Source: Vermamoeba vermiformis | Lineage: Eukaryota > Tubulinea > Echinamoebida | DNA length: 64,000 nucleotides | Direction of reading: 5' to 3' | NCBI GenBank assembly: GCA_045837725.1 | Contig: JBEWZL010000202.1 | Coordinates: 434,001 to 498,000, forward strand | Part shown: one piece after another, positions 45,549 to 56,700 of the stretch | Layout: the number at the start of each line of letters is the position of its first letter | Numbering within the stretch: position 1 is the first letter of the stretch | Translations under genes and position numbers: made by a program | Notes under the pieces: model-generated | What the model was told of the DNA's origin: nothing | The model's database searches: none | Seen by the model: the letters and a program-made list of their open reading frames with translations, nothing else

Positions 45549-47588
45549 ATGCTAAGTCGAGGATTTCAAGCACTTAGACGAGTTTGTACGCGGGTTGGAT
45601 CTAACCGCAGCTTGGCGAAGGTAATCAAAAACCTACAAATATTATTAATATTTAAATTGTGGTTAGAAAGTTGCAATATTGTTGTTATAATTGCAAAATA
45701 TCTAACTGACTAATTGTTAAAAATTACAGAAAATCAAATTAAATGCTCCAATTCGCAGATCTTATCTCAAAGGTAAATATACAACTCATACTTACTATTA
45801 TTGATATATTTACAGTGATATCGCCTTTAAAACAATCTAGCAAGCTAGTGTTCGGATCTGCTGTTGCATTAGCCATTGTACCATTACAACTGAATGAGAC
45901 GGTATGAATTTCATTTAATTCCAATAATATTAACAATAATGTTCATAGAATACTAGTGAAGAGGCTGATAAACGAGAGAAAGTGCAGCGAACAGAAGATC
46001 TGGTGCGGCTGATCAAGCTCGTCAAAGGAGTGCCTGGTGTCGTGGTAGTGGTGATGAAAGATGGAAAAGTGCAATTTGAACGAGGATTTGGATATGCAGG
46101 TACGGCCCTATTGTAGCTTGTTGACTCAATATTCTGACACTTTCGGATCCAGACGTAGAAAACGGCCTTAAAATGAAGTCAAATCAGTTACTAAGAATAG
46201 CAAGCATATCAAAGGTACATTAAATTTATAACATTAAATCATAGTCTCAATAACTCTTTGTTAGGCAATGACTACCGCTGCGCTAGGTCAAGCGATTGAA
46301 CAGGTAACGATACCTTATTCCCATAAAAGGAAATATTTACTAATATAGTAATACTGATTCTAGGGTTTGATTGACATCGATAAGCCAATCAGCGAATATC
46401 TACCCGATTATCCGCAACAAAAAGACTCCATCACACCACGCATGCTCGCGTCACATTTGAGTGGCACACGACATTACAAGGGCAGAGAGTTCTTGTCGAA
46501 TAGTGAATATGAGACTATTCAAGACGCACTCGAAGTGTTTAAGTAAGTTCTAATCACCATTTACATTCACTTTTCAAATGAAAAAATTGCTTGACACGTA
46601 CAAACACTACCACGATTTCTTGCAATTTTTTCACGTGATTCGTGTTCAAAGGCGTAGTATGACACGTGTCATTACAAACTATTTTGTCAATTTGCTTTGT
46701 GCAGTATCGCGCAATTGTGTCTTTTGAATGACGATTGATGTGTGCAGGAATGATCCGCTCAGCAGTCAGCCAGGCGAGAAATATTTGTACACGAGTCACG
46801 GCTTCACGTTGTTGAGTGCGATCATTGAACGAGTGACCAAACAAGCCTTTGTGGACTATATGAAGCAGAATGTGTTCGATAAAATGGGCCTGGAGGACAC
46901 AACTATAGATGGCAATACTGATTTAATGCTGAACAGATCCAAGTATTATTACAGATCCGGATGTAGCTCCGTCGATCGCGCTAACGAAGAAGAGCGAAAG
47001 AAGAAAGCAGAGAATACTACTAATACTAATAGTGATAATAATAGCGATGGTAAGATAAAGCCGAAGAAAATTCCCGTGGCCAAATGTGCGTTGCAAAATT
47101 CACCTGAAGTCAACAACAGCATGAAATGGGCAGGCGGAGGATTCGTTTCGACAGCGAGGCAAGCATATTAAGCAATATTATAGTGCCTCTAATGACCTAT
47201 GATTATCGATTAGGGATGTTGCCTTATTTGGTCACAATCTCGTGCTCGGAGATTTCTTAAAGTCCAGTACAAAAGAATTGCTGTTCGCACCGCAACAATT
47301 AAAGGACGGAAAATTCACCGAATATGGCCTGGGCTGGCAAGTACAGACGAAAAGAATTCACGGCGTCGAAGAGAAGATTATTGGGCACGCTGGTGGGGCT
47401 GTTGGCGCGAGGTACGTGAACACGATACTTTTCGACATTAGGGCACGTTTATATTGACTTTGTCTAGCTCACATCTGCTTGTCATTCCGTCGAGTCGAGT
47501 AGTAGTTGCCATAATAGGAAATTTAGAAGAAGTCGGATTTTATCAAACGGCGCTGAAGATCGCGAAAGTGTGGCATCAAAAGAAGTAA
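45549..47588 (+). CDS. LACTB-like mitochondrial serine beta-lactamase family protein
   Basis: Ten exons join in frame to about 440 residues. The N-terminus is Arg-rich and Asp/Glu-free (MLSRGFQALRRVCTRVGSNR), like a mitochondrial presequence, followed by a hydrophobic segment. The penicillin-binding fold is clear: GVVVVVMKDGKVQFERGFGY, the SxxK motif in RIASISKAMTTAALG, the Tyr motif in YLYTSHGFTLLSAIIE, and HAGGAVGASSHLLVIPSSR. A Lys/Asn-rich insert at about 47000-47090 matches the variable charged insert of animal LACTB. LACTB forms filaments in the intermembrane space. Intron 47159-47213 begins GC, not GT, and intron 46543-46747 carries the TGACACGTGTCA palindrome. Confidence 0.9.
46660..46671. 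promoter_or_regulatory. Palindrome TGACACGTGTCA in a LACTB-like intron
   Basis: Exact copy in intron 46543-46747, with partial copies (TTGACACGTAC near 46590, TCACGTGA near 46630) beside it. Confidence 0.6.
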
Positions 47589-47719
47589 ATCTGCACCACT
47601 CGCTGATTCATTTCCTCATCCTTGGAACTATTATAAAGTACTAATATTGTCGTGTAAATTATTTACCATTATATACACTTTGAGGCTAAGTTTAGTACTT
47701 AAAAGTAAGTTGGATGTGT

Positions 47720-48465
47720 CTAAACCGCTTGTTGTGGTACGAGACTGGTGGTTGCATCGACGGCGCCTGTGTGCGTTGGAGTGTAGCGAGGCTCTTCAGG
47801 ACCCTATTTTATAATCGTAAGTAAGCTGCGTGTATGTCAATTTTGCGATCCACCCGAGAATAGGTACCTTCTTCTTGCGGCTGTTAGAGCAGCAAGTGAA
47901 GCTGAGACAAATGAACGGCAATAAGATCAAGAACAAAGCAATGCCAATTAAGCCGAATAAGAAGCCAAATATGAATGCTGCGGCGAAGATCTAGAAACGA
48001 AATGGAACCTGTCAGATCTGTTTTGACACGTAGGTTACTTTTAGCTTACTAATGAGCGTTTCCAAGCAGCCATAGTTTCTGTTGCCCTAGTGTTGGTGTA
48101 CGGAGAGTAGCCATCGATGAATAGATCGTATTTGTAAAAAAAGAATCGATATTCAACTTTGATCTGATTAAAAATAAAAGTTATTAATTATATATGAATA
48201 TATATATTACTACACATCCTTACTATTAAAACGTGCACTCCAATGGTAATAACTGAAGCGGCGTATGCCTTCTGAGTCAAAATTTCGTTTCCGTTGACTT
48301 TTACCGTGATATTCTGGGGTATAAATTAGTATATAAATAATTGCGCTATTTATCGTTGTTTATTTTCGATAAAATAAAATGCCGTACTCGTAATCTACCG
48401 TGCTCTATTTCGACGGTATACTTTTGACCGTCCAGATACACTGACCAACCTTTCCAAAGAGGCAT
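47720..48465 (-). CDS. Single-pass membrane protein with a FAIM1-like beta module
   Basis: Exons 48388-48465, 48224-48313, 48050-48163, 47868-47990 and 47720-47803, all in phase 0, about 163 residues. The N-terminal part WSVYLDGQKYTVEIEHGRLR then NITVKVNGNEILTQ resembles the repeated strand pattern of Fas apoptotic inhibitory molecule 1 (W-x-V-x-L-x-DG, VEFEHG, V-x-VDGKE), continuing FYKYDLFIDGYSPYTNTR. A transmembrane helix follows (FAAAFIFGFLFGLIGIALFL), then CC and a short tail ending LVPQQAV. FAIM1 itself is soluble, so this would be a membrane-tethered variant. The resemblance is by eye. Confidence 0.7.
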
Positions 48466-48694
48466 TTTGTGTTGTTGACTTTGTTTATGATGTTGATATC
48501 TAAATTAACCGGATATTTTGCAACTGTTTTGAAATCTGTCACACCGATCGCAGAAGTTCAATTTTCAAATAAAATTAGCTTCGAGTGGTTCAGAAGTGAC
48601 AACTGAACAATATGTTAATCACGTATTCTTAATTAGTTTCACAACCACGACCGTCGTCTTATTCTGTATGAGATCACACAACAGACAATTTTAT

Positions 48695-50747
48695 TCACAG
48701 GTACTCGTTCTCCTCCATAATACTCTTTCGGTTAGCCATAAACTGGTCTAATTGAGATTTCTTAAAAGAAAAGCCGAGAATATTTCGCTTATCATACAAT
48801 TCGTCGTTACTATTACTTTTAGTCACATCCAGGGCTTGCACTTGTTCGCTAATATCATCCGCTTCTGAAATATCATTTTCTATAATACTCAGCTTTTCAA
48901 TGCTCTTTTGGAGTTCATTCTTGTTAGCTTGCATCTGTAACGGATCCGATCAGTAAGACGTTTATGCGCGAGACGGCGCCAAAGTCACTTTTGCCGTTCA
49001 TGAATGAAGTGTCAACGAGGAACTTACAGAAAAACTTCGCTGTGAAAATTTAGTCTTCCGTCTCGAAGCGGCAGGACTGTACAATCGCTTCGTATTCGGC
49101 GTGTCATTCTCTTTATCGTCTTGCGGCACACCTTCAAAATATGATGTGTCATATTCACTGTCCAACTTTGGCACGAACAGTGGCTTCATGCCGGGCAAAT
49201 TGGACCAATCTACCGTGCTGAAAAACGAATGTGTCTTAATTTGGTCAATGTTATCAACGCCTATCCGGCTAGCAGATGGACTTAGGAACCTAATATATGC
49301 GAATAAAGTTAGCTAGACTGTTAAAAATGAATGGCAAGTCATACTTTTGGATCAGATCCGACGCTTCTGGACTAAAGTTTGGAGTAATGTATTCTTCGAT
49401 TATTTTTGGTAAGTATTCGCTATGGCTCTTAATATTATCGAAAACTTCGTCTGGTGAATTCGCGTAGAACGGTGTGAAGCCCGTTAACATTTCAAAAAAT
49501 ATACACCCGATGGACCACCAATCCACCTCTTTGCCGTAGCCTTGAGCATTGTTGTCGAATGAGCACAGTACCTCAGGGCTCATGTAGTCGGGACTGCCTA
49601 CAATAGAATGTGCCTAAATGTTCGAAAGATGTCATTAGCAAAGTGTCAATATGTCGGCAATCTAAAGGTTGACACGTGTCAAATATGTCAGTCGAAAGTA
49701 CCTTTTGCCGTTTAGACAGTTTCTTCAAAGGCGAATCAAACTCTATATTGATATTGTTAGAATAAATATACGATGAGTTCGAAGCTTTTTACCTTTTTCG
49801 AGCAAATTCGTCCTGGATTCGGAGCGAGGTACATCAGCTTTTGTATTTACAAGTCCTTGATGTTGATGTACAACTCCTTCTTTTGACAATCCAAAATCAG
49901 CTAGTTTTAGATGTCCTTTTTGGTCAATAAGAAAATTGTCTGGCTTGAGATCCCTGCAAACACACGGTGAGTCTTTTAATGGATCAGATTCGGATCTTAT
50001 GTACCTGTGAATATAACCGAGTTGATGTAGCGAATCTACTGCTACTATCATATCAGCTAAATATACTCGTGCTTCATTTTCGGTTAGTGTTTGAAGATCG
50101 TCTAGTAACCTTCGCAGATCTCCGCCAGGGCAGTATTCCTAAGAGCAGATAAATATCTACGTAAAGTCTATGTATTAAATATAGTGCTTACCATTGCTAA
50201 ATAAAGATTCTCCGTATCTTGAAATGAATAAATAAGCTGCACCATGTAATTTGTTAAACCTCTGGCTAAAACGTCTCGTTCGGTCTTAATCGTTCGAAGC
50301 TTCAATGAAATTGCATTTGTTAATTATTATTCGTAATATTTATAGGAATTAATAACGGCGTACCTTATTCTTTTGCCAGATCAAAGACTTTTTCATGATT
50401 TTTAGGGCCAGTATCTCTGTCGTATCTTCTTTCCGACAAAGATAGACCTCCACAAATAAATTAGTACAGGTATAGTATAAATATACGATATCTTACATCG
50501 CCAAATGCCCCTTTTCCAATTTTTTTCAGCAAAGTAAAATCCGCTAGGCAGATCTTCGAAGCATCAGATAACTTCCGCCCTGCGCCATAAATTGTTAATA
50601 AATTCGTATATTGTAATATGTTATTCAGTGTTTGATTTATTACATACGTTTTGGAGACTGATCCACGCGTACAGATGGATCTTCAACGACCTCACTTCGG
50701 AGCCGTTTCCGGTCGTTCTTCGTGGAAATAAATATCGGGCTACTCAT
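48695..50747 (-). CDS. AGC-family protein kinase of NDR/Sid2/Dbf2 type
   Basis: Multi-exon kinase of about 500 residues. ATG at 50747 ([20 protein letters not shown]). Catalytic motifs: [54 protein letters not shown], then a 50-residue insert before [14 protein letters not shown], and [20 protein letters not shown]. The insert between DFG and the SPDYM segment, and the VGSPDYM sequence, are hallmarks of NDR kinases, especially the mitotic-exit Sid2/Dbf2 branch; the usual APE is SPE here. The tail contains FDFS-type and [11 protein letters not shown] motifs, the latter in hydrophobic-motif position. An intron splits YIHR from DLKP, and intron about 49616-49702 carries the TGACACGTGTCA palindrome. 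Confidence 0.88.
49670..49681. promoter_or_regulatory. Palindrome TGACACGTGTCA in an NDR-kinase intron
   Basis: Exact copy, extended to TTGACACGTGTCAA, in the intron between KLSKRQK and AHSIVGSP. Confidence 0.6.
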
Positions 50748-50899
50748 TGTTGATTCATCTATATTGATTACGTCGACAATAACAATAAAAATGGAAATCA
50801 GTTGTGATTTTCAATTCAAATTTTTCAGGCCAACTTTTGGCGCCGAAAAAATAGCCGAGGCGAGACCGTTGGGATACAAGTGATTTAATGATTAATATA

Positions 50900-51874
50900 T
50901 TACAAGGCGTCAATATCTATTTTCTTAACTTCAACGCGTCGTTTGTTCTCTTGGTTCTTCGTCCATCCAGAGCACATAGAGCAGCCGCAACCAGGACGAT
51001 TACGACATTGCGTCAGATCCAGCTTTCTTGACTTTTGCTCGACAATAAGGATTCTTTGTTCTTGGTCTTGGTCTTGTTGTTGGTCAGTTTCTTCGTCACT
51101 GGATGCAGATGAGGATGAAGATTCGTTTCCAGCATCTGAACGCGAGCGAGGGCGTCTATTATTATTCGGGCTTAATGTATCTCTTTTTACGCCCTTTTTG
51201 CCCTTGCGTCGCTTTTCTTTGACGTAGAAGCCCTTTCTATTCTCTCCCGACACGTACTCAATCTCCTCTTCCTTTGGCGGTGTCTTTGAAGGTACGCCGT
51301 AAATCTTATTGTATTCTTTTTGTCTTTCGCCCGGACCGATTCGTGGCTTATCGCCTACCACAGCCACACGCGTCGAGTAGTCAACTTCGAAATCTGAAAA
51401 AAATCGTGTCAACGTCAAATTCTAACAAACGTCGATATGATATTTAATTAATTATGACTACTTTAAGGTGATTATGAGCATGTTTAATCGAATAGTAATC
51501 ATTGTAAATGAGCGGAATTCTAAATTTTAAATATTTGTGGGTAAATTGAATTTTAATTAATTTTAGTACGTACCATCTTGTGACCTTCTTAAATTATTAT
51601 GACCGTCTTGATGGGCCGCTTGTTTTTCGACCCACTCCCAATTTTTGCGAGCGTTCAAACTTATGCCCACGGATCTGTCTGCGCCGCGAACACTAACCTG
51701 CCAGTCATTTGGATCCTCTGGTGCTCTGAGCTCGGTAATTGTTTCAGGGTTCTTTCGACGGTTGTAAGCAGCTGTGGCGTTGTACTTGATGGATTTGTTC
51801 GTCTTGTTGCCGTGACGGCCAGCATTTTGCCTGTTACTTGGCTTGGTGTCGAGACTAATCTCGTCGTGCTCCAT
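50900..51874 (-). CDS. Highly charged unknown protein with a small Cys motif
   Basis: Two exons, 51574-51874 and 51393-50900, joined at a GTACGT...TTTCAG intron, about 264 residues. The N-terminus is basic and Asn-rich (RKNPETITELRAPEDPNDWQ); the middle has Lys/Arg clusters (KEKRRKGKKGVKR) and a Ser/Asp/Glu/Gln run; the C-terminus contains CRNRPGCGCSMCSGW, four Cys in a tight cluster that could bind a metal. Composition suggests a nuclear or nucleolar protein. I do not recognise the family. Confidence 0.75.
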
Positions 51875-52268
51875 TATACATATATGAAATTATTAATGAA
51901 AAAAACCCACAAAAGTTCCGTTTTTATCGATTGATTGCCCTGGTTTGGGATCCACAAGCCACATTTCGTGGTCACGGAATGTCTATGGACATCTTTTGCT
52001 CTTAATTGCTGGTAAAGTAGTTAATTACTGATAACCAACCAAAAAAAGTCTGGCAATTGCATTTACAACCTATTAAGGTACTTTTAAGATAACGCATGGT
52101 TTATTCCTTGGGTGTTGTCTTTCCAGTTTCGAACACGAGGAGGTGATTGAACACTTAAGAGGTCCCCTGGCTCGGTTATTGAGAATTCTCGCTGATTTTA
52201 ACCAGTTCTCAATTTCTTCGCCGTTCCAAAAAGACTCGTGCAGGCTTTCTGCATTTTATCACTTTAAG
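51875..52268. promoter_or_regulatory. Divergent promoter region
   Basis: About 390 bp between two start codons facing away from each other. The part nearest 52269 is pyrimidine-rich and may be 5' UTR of the rightward gene. No motif stands out. Confidence 0.45.
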
Positions 52269-53435
52269 ATGGATAATCGACAACAAGCTCCGCCGAGCAA
52301 TAACCCCGCGACTGGGGGCAATCCTAACCCTAACCAAATGGTAAAGTGACACATCTCGGCCAAGATCTTCTTATTGGCTTATTTTTTCTGAAGAATAATG
52401 CGTTATATTTTATTGTAATATTAACGGCAGCTGAGAAAATATTGACGGAGTATTTTAGCCACCAAATCCAGCCAATCGCCAGATCACTCTTAGCAAAGAA
52501 GAAATCAAGGCTGTAAGTTACTATACAATTTATTTAAGTAATATTACAAATTAATACGGCTCAGGTTGAATTTTAACTCGACGCTGTGTTTAATATTTAA
52601 TTTTCCACCAGATTCAAACCCTTATCGAGCGGTGTCTACAACAATATTTGAGCAAATCGGAAGTAATTGCTGCATTAAAAAATCAAGCACAAATTGAACC
52701 TCAATTCACTGAGTTAGGTAAGCGCGATTAAGCTAGATTCAGAGATGTCAAAGTGCAAATTTGTTACAACCCCACCGAAATAATTTTAAGGCTTAATGAA
52801 TGACTCAATTTGCGAGCTAATTAAGTAATTGGAAATTTTAACTAACAAACATTTTAACTAATTTTCTGCATCGCTTTAGTTTGGAATAAGCTTGAAGAGC
52901 AAAACAAAGACTTTTTCAAAGCTTATCATATGCGCTTGAAAGTGAAGGACCAAATTCAAGCGTTCAACTACTTGGTGCAAGAACAAGCCACGATCCTCAA
53001 TCCTCGTGGTGGCATGTACAATTACAATCAAAATCCACCGTTCAATTCTCCTTCTGCACAAATGAGCCCACACCCTCAGTCACCCCGTAAGTGATTTATC
53101 ACATAATCAAAATATACAATGACTACAGTGCCACCGGAACTGGCTCACTTATCGTGGTCCACATCCGTCACTTGAGCACACATATGCTCTTAGTTTAAGT
53201 TAGATTTATCATATAATCTCACTTTATAGATCAATTTGTTATTGTTTACAGTGGTGCAAAACAATTAGGCTTCATCGGAAATTAAATTTTTGCTCCTCTG
53301 AGCGCGTGACTTTTGGCCTGCTGCTCGTACTTACTTGATGAATTACAGCGTTATTAATGTATATTTATTATAGACCCCATCACCCCTGGCGGAATCAATC
53401 CGCACAGCCCTGCCTTGCATCACTCCATGTCGTAA
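52269..53435 (+). CDS. TIGR01589 (A_thal_3526) domain protein, plant-type
   Basis: Exons 52269-52340, 52459-52512, 52612-52717, 52880-53086 and 53374-53435, about 166 residues. The core IQTLIERCLQQYLSKSEVIA then IEPQFTELVWNKLEEQNKDF, FFKAYHMRLKVKDQI matches the domain known mainly from land plants (CLQLYMNQKEVV...IEPGFTELVWQKLEEENQEF). Flanks are Pro/Asn/His-rich and disordered. Molecular function is unknown in the family. The last intron (53087-53373) is unusually long (287 nt) but no RNA gene was recognised in it. Confidence 0.88.
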
Positions 53436-53788
53436 GTACTGGTACCCAACCGGCTGCTGTACGAGGGTTCTAACGGATCCTGTGTTAGAGATAGTAACAT
53501 AATGGACTCTTCGTAAATATTCTCCTCGAGGGTCATGTTGTATTATAGAACGGAGACTAGTATTTATTCTGCAATGTAGCGAATTGTAGTAATTTTTTTG
53601 TACAAATTTGTTTTTACCACGAACATAAATCTACCTGTTTATAGCAATGCGCAAGATGACACCGTATTATGCAATTAATGACTAAGAATAGAATGATATC
53701 CTATAATTCGTGGACGTTGCCCAGTTAAAAATTATTTTATAAATTCGCACGATCCAGGAACACCACAATTCGAAAGATGACGTAAACA
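53436..53788. other. Intergenic region upstream of TTI1
   Basis: About 350 bp, A/T-rich, with a GTAAATATT-rich 3' flank and the promoter of the next gene. No RNA gene or repeat recognised. Confidence 0.5.
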
Positions 53789-56700
53789 ATGGAATTGGCT
53801 AACAAAGTTCAAGAAAATGTTAACGATGACTCCATACGGGAGACCTTCCGTGCACTGAAGCCGCTCTGCGTCCAGATCTTGGATCAGAAGGTAAAATTAC
53901 CCAAAATAATTGAATAATATTTTTAATATTATATCCAATGAAATATAAATGGTTTTACGTCAGCCTGAGTCCATTTGAACGCTGTAAATTATTTTACGAA
54001 TTTTTTTGAAAATTATGACGCGGCTTTTCTCCTTGCAAGAGTACCACCGAATTCTTATCAATATATCTATGCAGTTCGAGACGCCCGAAGATTGTGCCCA
54101 GTTGAGCATTAAAATCAACAAATTGACAGAAGTGCTGCCCTCTCTGCCGGAACGAGGTCTGTCAATACTGCGCATATTAATTAATTTCAATATTTTATTA
54201 ATATGAATATTTGTTAATAGGTTTAAAAGCGTGTGCCGATTATTTACTGTTTCCGCTTGCTACCCTGACCAAATTTATCACGATGAAACCTCCCACAAGC
54301 GGATCTGAGTACGCGATTACATCACTTCACGTTACTTATATTAACACGTCTTCAGGGCCCAGGCGAATCCTTCAAATATAATTGGCATTGACAGAGTATT
54401 AGAGTCGCTCTTGTCGTGTCTGGCAATTGTTTTTGCACGGGCCGGACCTTGGTCCAACCGCACATTGATCGACATGTTGCAACTCTTCTTGCGCATTCTT
54501 GACATTGAATCGAGTTTGAACTCGAACAAGACCACAAGTACGTATCATTTTTGTTATATGATGATGATTAATATGCAATCTATCAGGCCTGATGGACGCG
54601 CAAAGGTTCCTATCAGACGATAGCAAAATATCACTGCTCGAATGTCTCACTCAACTATTCACGAACTACGTGAACAAGACACGTGACAACAAAGGTCTAA
54701 CGAAGATATTACCCAGTGATGAGTCTGCCAATGTTCTACGAGCTGATGAGATGCTGCCAACTTTAGGGTATGTAGTAGCAAGAAGCATCGAATTATACTT
54801 AATGAGGTAATAGATACGCGGTATTCAAAGTGCTTGAATTCGCGGCCAAAGAAAAGAACAGAGATCTGCAGCTGAAAGCATTGGAGACTATGCGCGAGAT
54901 TGAATTAGCTATCAATGACATAGGTTCGTAATATCACTATGATAACGTACATATGACTAACGGGTCTCAGATATTATTGCGAGTTTTCTGCCTGGTATTG
55001 TTGGTGCCATGTCGACAATTATCAACGGAGATTTCAAGCAAGGTCAAAAAGTGTTTGTGGCAGCCATTGAAGTGTTGCAGCAGTCAGTGTGCTTCACATT
55101 GAATGACAACGACAACGCGACTTTGATTCAAGAAAACACGCCTCAAAACCCACGTGACTTTTTATCGCAGCTGTTCTTCAAACAAGCAAATGATAAGTCA
55201 ATTGAGGGCGAGGCTTCTGATTCAGTGAAACAATCTGCAAATGACAAGCCGGAAGAAGCCGGTGCCGAGACTAGTCAACGCAAAATCAACAAAGTGAAGC
55301 GTGACTCAGAGTGGTACAACAAGGCTATTCCTAATATAGGCAAGATTTTGTCGAAGATTTTTTCAATATCGAACCAGCCGATCAATCCCAACGGCATGAG
55401 ATCTCAATCGAGTGTTGCGCTGTTGTGGCGACCAATCGCGTATGATAATTGGCAAGTCAGAAAGTCACTCGTCATCTGTGCCACTCAAATTGCAAAAAGC
55501 TGCTCGAAGACTCTGCAGCAGACTCTACCTGCCTTGATCGAGGTAACAACTCTCACAGCGGACATTCCATCGACAACGCCTAATACGTGTTACAGGTCGT
55601 CATCTTGCACTTGGAAGATGATTACCCGCAAGTCTCGAGCACTAGTCGCGAATCATTGCACGTGTTCTTTTCAATGATCTCGAACGAAGCAGGCAAGTTT
55701 TATTCATAAACGGTACTTAGTGTTTGGTATTGACCACGTGGTAGATTCGAATAAGAGTTTCAGTGAACTACTGTCACAAGCCACGGCGAACGCCAAACTT
55801 CGTGAGCTGTTGGAAGAAAATTTCAACAAAGTTATCAACTCGTTGCCACGACTGATCCGAGACCCCGATGACGTGAACAAGTTGCTGACACTTCGTTTGG
55901 CATCGGGGTACATTCAACTGCTGCAAAGGCACTTGAAGTTCATTCTTGGCGCCAACTTGACACGCTTGTCGGTGGCACTCTTCGAGATCTTGGAGTTTGA
56001 TATTTTCGACGTGCGTATTGTAGAACAACGCACAATGACGAACATGCTCGAGCACGTGTCAAATCCACAGTTGACATTCGAATCAGGTGACACGCAGCTG
56101 GCCAAGGCCTCTTCAAACACGAGCACAGAGATCACTTCAGCGAGATTTCGATTGATCAATGCGCAGAGAAACAACTTCAAGCACTTCAGATCAGAAGATG
56201 TCACGAAGCAAATAATCCGTTTGTGTCGTCTACTTGGAAGGTACGGCGATCCAATGGCATTGGCGGATCATTTCGTGACCCTGGCAAAGACGCACGTCAG
56301 TTCCAAAGCACGCAAACAGAGTGTGTTCATTCTCAATCAACTCGCATTGGGCTGTGCAGGACTTGGCTTAGAGAACGTTGATAACGCTAGTATCAATCCA
56401 CAGGACTCAAAAGATCTCGCGACATTCATTCTCGACGAATACTTGAGCAAAGAGCTGTGGAACTCAAACGAGTACTCCGTGAGTGAAAGCAGCGAGAATG
56501 TCATGGCCAAAGAGAATGACTATATTATTCTGTCAAGTTTGTTACTTGAAGGTGTCGGGTACTTCGCGAAGGTAGGGCTAAAACACTAGTATAATCATGT
56601 GTGTCGCGTCCACTGACTCAAAACAGATCGTGGGACCTGGGTTCACGGATCAGTTGCAGAAGTGCTTGTATCCAATCTTAGAGAAACTCGGTGAGTCAAG

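Noticed and set aside
53087-53373. 287-nt intron of the TIGR01589 gene as host of a small RNA
   Set aside because: No conserved RNA motif seen; the length alone is not evidence.
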